From assembly GCF_000801105.2 (NCBI RefSeq), contig NC_079512.1:39325848-39389847 (forward strand): a DNA stretch of 64,000 bases, written 5' to 3'. The notes under the pieces are model-generated. The model was not told the origin of the DNA, made no database searches, and worked only from the letters and a program-made list of their open reading frames with translations. The first letter of the stretch is position 1. Every line of letters begins with the position of its first letter. The position numbers and the translations under genes were made by a program. The DNA is from Raphanus sativus (taxonomy: Eukaryota > Streptophyta > Magnoliopsida > Brassicales > Brassicaceae). Shown here one piece after another: positions 59,746 through 64,000 of the stretch.

Positions 59746-62700
59746 ATGACTCTGCCGTCTGTTCACTCCCGCGGAAAGCGCGAGAAGATCGGAGTATTCG
59801 ATTACACTGACGAGGACGAGCACGTTGAAGAGATGTCGAAGAAACTCCTCCGAAAGTTCGATTCCCCTGGAACTACTAGTAAACCTCCCCGCGCTCTCGA
59901 TAAGTACGACTTCCTTCGTTTCTGTAAGTCGTCTCGTCTCTCAATTCTCCTATCGAAATTTTGCGTTTGATTAGCGTCTCTGGGGGAACAAATCGCGTTG
60001 ATGATTGCAATATCTGTTCGCTTCTCTTGTGTGATGATGATGTATCTAAAACTATACTCTTAAGTGATCAAGTTTTTTAGATCGTAACAAAAGATAAACG
60101 AAGATATTATTCTCTGTGTGATCTTTCAGTTTCAGTCACGCAGGGCACGCAAGGCGAGAGCAAAGCACTGAACCACCACAGAGTTATTGATGTTGAAGGT
60201 AAAAGTAAGAGAAAATGTCTATTCGTAGGTGCGAGAGTTATGAGTTTGTCATCTAACTTGGCTAAACTGATTTTGGTTTATGCAGTCCCAGCAAAAGAAG
60301 AGCGGTTAAGGTGTGAACCCAGCGGATATTATAAAACTGTGAGCCTTGTCATGAATTCATGAAGGATGTATTATTATAAGGAATAGGAATGTCAAGAAAT
60401 TTTCTGATTTTTGTTTGTACAATGTATTGCAGTGGGACCTGATTGATGTAACATCCGATGACTCCCATGGAAGGATTGGAGTTAATTCGTCATCGTCATC
60501 GGAAAATGATGATGGTTATTTAGCTATAATATCCACTATCTAGTTTCAGTTTTATTTGTTGTTTCTTCCCTCAAAATTGCTTGCTCTAAAGAAGCTTTTC
60601 TGTATTATTTCAGCCTCAGAAGGAGAAGAAGCCACAAGTATTACTTCTGGTTCACGTGAAGTTGTAAGTCTATGCGCTTTTATTAGAGATAGTGAAGGGA
60701 CCACATGTAACTGAAAACCAAAGCTTGTTCTTTCTCTGAAAACTTTTTCTTTGATTTACTGGCTGTTTCAAGAGTTATGCATGTGGGCTTATATTCAGAA
60801 AATATCTCACGCTTTTATATTTCTGCATTTACAGGATTCCGAGAATTCACACGTTCTCATAATCCCTGATCTTATTATCTATGGAGATATATACTGTACT
60901 AACTCGAAGCTGACATTTTCACGCAACTGTATGAGTGTTGAAAGTTCATCGGTGAATGCAACTAAAGGGACATTTAGTTGTAAGTGGGCAATAGAAGATA
61001 TCGTCAGAATTGAGTCTCAGTGGTGTTCAGAGGTGATTTCTGCTAGATATTTCATTTATGGGTTGATGAGTTTTCTTATGATATCTGAGTTGTAAATTTT
61101 CAGGTTGAGACTGCCGTGGTAAACGTCCTTCTGAAGTCCAGGGACCCTAACGAAGTTGACAATGCGAAAGAGATTTCAGGTTTACCATAAGCTCTCTTTT
61201 TTTTATGTTACTGTTGTTTCAGTGCGAGGGGGTTTCTCAAAGTTGGAAATTGTTAGCTAAATAAGAGCGCCTATACATCATATCTCTCTGTTGATAGCTT
61301 TTGATATTTTCTACGTCAGCTCCAGTCTAACTAATACCTGCACCCATGTTTGACAGGCATCGATCTCCTAAAGTTTTCCGTTTATGACGCTAAATCGTTT
61401 AAAGAAGTAGAAACCATCAAATTGTTGGACTCGAGATACAAGGATATATGGTTTGATACCATAACGTAAGTCATCATTATCCCACCATTGTGTTAGCATC
61501 TTTATTGCATTTTGTACAGTATAAATGTTGGTCGCATCTGAGTCAATTGGTCTTTTGCTCAAGTCCTGAAGTATGTGTTTTTCTCTTTGTAATTTCCACA
61601 TCTTGAACTGATTTGGTGACACAGTGAACAACACATTTGTGTGATGTATAAAAATCTCTTATGTTTAGTTGTTTCCTCGTGAGCTAGATAGATTCTTGGA
61701 AATTTTCAATTGTAAAATCTTCATGAAAAGGATTTTGACAATAGTGAAAAGGACCACGTAAGGTTGAAATCCTATAAAAGGCTAAGAGAGAGAAGTTACT
61801 TAGACAGGAAAAACATATGGCAGGTTCTGACTTTTAGTTTATCGTTGTTGAATGTTGACAGAGAAAGCGAGGAAAGTGCTTGTAGTGGACACAATTTGGA
61901 AACATCACTCACCAAGTAAGTATGAAGTATCATATACTCGTGGTTTATAAATTTTAATTTTGGTAGATGTAATCTGATAACTTGGTGATGTACTCCTCTA
62001 ACTTCTTATATGTTATTTTATGACTTATGTTGGTATTGGTGACCTGAGACTTAGATGTGTATAGAATTATGGAAGATTGTTATATTAGCTTTTGAAGGCA
62101 TGCTATATGATGAATGTGTTTCTGATGCCCCTTCTAGTTATCTGAAATATATAAGCAACATGTATTTGCTTGACATCGTAACGCTTGGTGCCTTGAATTA
62201 ATTTAGATATTGACCCCCGTTTATTCTTATCTTACCTTTTGTTTGTTTATATTCTGATCTTCAGTCTAGCTGGTTCATTTGAAGATCTAGTTTACCCTCA
62301 AGGAGAACCAGATGCTGTAGTAGTGCGGAAGCAAGACATAGAGCTTCTGAAGCCAAGACGTTTCATTAACGATACAATCATTGATTTTTATATCAAGTAA
62401 GTTACTATCTTTTCGTATTGTCTTAACTCTCAACATTATAACAAAATAAAATCTGTACTCGTAGAGCATAGAAGGCCTAGTATTGCCATGTCAAAAGCAA
62501 GGTCACTTCTCGTTTGTTTTTAAAAATGCGTTAACTGTAGCATGAGTTGATGTTAGGTGTTCAGATTATAATTAAAAACATTGTCGTATTATATTTGCCA
62601 TCATTTATATACCTTTTCAATGCATAAACTAGTTGGACGCAGCTTGTAAAATTTGGTTTAATACTTGCAGGTACCTTAAGAGTCGGATTCCACCAGAGGA

Positions 62701-64000
62701 ACGGGGCAGATTCCACTTTTTCAATTGTTTCTTTTTCCGTAAGCTAGCTAACTTAGACAAAGGTTCACCTAGCTCGTTTGGAGGAAAGGAAGCATACCAA
62801 CGTGTGCAGAAGTGGACTAAGAATGTGGAACTCTTCGAAAAAGATTATATATTTATTCCTATAAATTTCAGGTGAAAACATTATCCACACACATGGGTAA
62901 TTAGTTCCTGCCGCTGTTATGATGATTTATCTTGCCTATGATTGCAGTTTTCACTGGAGTCTGATTATCATCTGTCATCCAGGTGAATTGGTTCCTTCTT
63001 CTGGTAAGGTTAACTCCCTATGTTATGTTCTTATGCTTGTTTTATAATAGCCTAAAAATAAATTATCACTCTGGTGATGATGAAGTCGAAAACGCATCAA
63101 GGGTTCCATGCATCTTGCATCTGGACTCAATTAAAGGAAGCCACAAGGGTGGTCTCGTCAACATTTTTCCGAGGTATGCTCAACAACGTTTTCATTATAT
63201 TCACTGGCATCGGCGATGCTGTATAGCATTTACTCGTTCTTGGCATTTGTGTTTCAAGAGAGCATATTATGTCATGATACCTTTAAATAGTCTCGCGAGT
63301 TATTTCTTGTATAGTGCGAATGCAACTTATGCATAGGAGGCTAGTTACTGGTGTTGAGTTTGCAGTTAATCAATTGTTTATTTACTTGAGAGGTCTTCAC
63401 TAATTTTCCATCCATTTTATATGAAGACTTCCCCAGCCAAATGAACCGATTTTATCATGAATATTTGTTGCATAGCATGAGTAAACTACCTAAATGTCAA
63501 TCATGTGATCACAGTTACCTACGTGAAGAGTGGAAAGCGAGGCAAGGAAACACAAAAACTGATTTATCAAGAGCATCAAATATGCAGCTCATTTCACTCG
63601 AGGTATTGCTTCTAACGAGAATGAAATTATCTTGAGCACGGATAGAAGGCTCAAAACTAATACCACTGTCATGATTGTGTAAAGCTCTGGTTCTAGATTA
63701 TCCTTGTTTACAAAGTACCCCTGCTTGTATGCGTGCAATAGATGAACATGTTGAGGAGCTTGCTAGATGAGTCTTTATTCGGTAGACTTGTTTATGTCTA
63801 TCATATCAATGCAGTTTTGTTGGGATTCTTTGAGAAACATGTTAATATTCCAATATCATCCGATATTTTCGTTGTGGAATTTTTTTCATTGGTTTTCTGA
63901 TGATATTGCTTCATTTTACAATGCAGCTCCCGCAACAAGAGAATTCGTTTGATTGTGGCCTCTTTTTGCTCCACTATTTGGAACTTTTTGTGACACGAGC
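59746..64000 (+). CDS. ULP2-type SUMO-specific cysteine protease (cut by window end)
   Basis: Fifteen exons seen: 59746-59923, 60130-60198, 60286-60338, 60433-60514, 60614-60663, 60835-61032, 61104-61179, 61357-61465, 61862-61915, 62265-62396, 62671-62871, 62948-63003, 63086-63173, 63515-63602 and 63927 onward; 502 residues to the edge. The C48 catalytic core starts at LKPRRFINDTIIDFYIKYL. The triad is His403 (FHWSL), Asp433 (LHLDS) and Cys488 (FDCGLF), with the oxyanion Gln482. A WT-type insertion with acidic and Ser runs precedes it. Such proteases deconjugate SUMO in the nucleus. Position matches At4g33620; the C-terminal tail is outside. Confidence 0.92.

Noticed and set aside
1..64000. 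tRNA, rRNA or known small RNA genes
   Set aside because: I looked for tRNA B-box-like GGTTCGA motifs; those found (for example in DHS2 intron 1) have no A-box or cloverleaf context.

Overview
This is nuclear plant DNA, almost certainly from a Brassicaceae species close to Brassica or Raphanus. Every multi-exon gene shows GT/AG introns mostly of 70-150 bp, and its spliced protein is readily recognised as a close counterpart of an Arabidopsis chromosome 4 gene. Arabidopsis names and locus order below come from memory, not from a search. Spliced exon lengths were summed by hand; all complete genes close in frame except KUP5.

Region A (1-16373) runs: patatin-like lipase (3' part, +), MAP1D (-), centrin CEN2 (-), ACD2 red chlorophyll catabolite reductase (-), heat-shock factor HSFB1/TBF1 with its two upstream ORFs (-), a 4.8-kb gene-free stretch, and a SWAP/CLASRP-type splicing protein (+). 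This matches the order At4g37050 down to At4g36980. It ends at a run of exactly 100 N (16374-16473), which cuts the last gene.

Region B (16474-64000) starts inside a PP2C-62-like gene (-) and continues: DHS2 (+), an insert, a second DHS2 (+), PAA1 copper ATPase (+), KUP5 potassium transporter (-), a ferredoxin/metallo-beta-lactamase protein (+), beta carbonic anhydrase BCA5 (+), a proline-rich secreted protein (-), and a ULP2-type SUMO protease (+, cut by the window end). This matches the order At4g33500 up to At4g33620, so the two blocks run in opposite reference directions and meet only at the N gap.

The most unusual part is 18865-40945. A 3,678-bp direct repeat with no difference that I could see carries a complete DHS2 gene at each end (18865-22542 and 37268-40945). 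Between the repeats lie a BGAL3 5' fragment with its promoter, truncated in exon 4, and a 13.7-kb Helitron (23551-37267). The Helitron has an intact spliced RepHel gene (1638 aa, HUH nuclease plus PIF1-type helicase), an intact RPA70-like gene (523 aa), two tandem captured exon pairs of a cytosolic acetyl-CoA carboxylase gene, a second Rep fragment and a classic 3' hairpin plus CTAG. Its 3' end abuts the second DHS2 copy at an A|T dinucleotide that is unbroken before the first copy. That copy therefore has Helitron DNA in place of its promoter. The arrangement is either a recent Helitron-associated duplication or an assembly chimera; the identity of the copies makes checking essential.

Most genes are housekeeping or organellar (aromatic amino-acid entry step, copper delivery, potassium transport, N-terminal Met removal, chlorophyll breakdown). 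They are not a functional cluster; they are neighbours by synteny.
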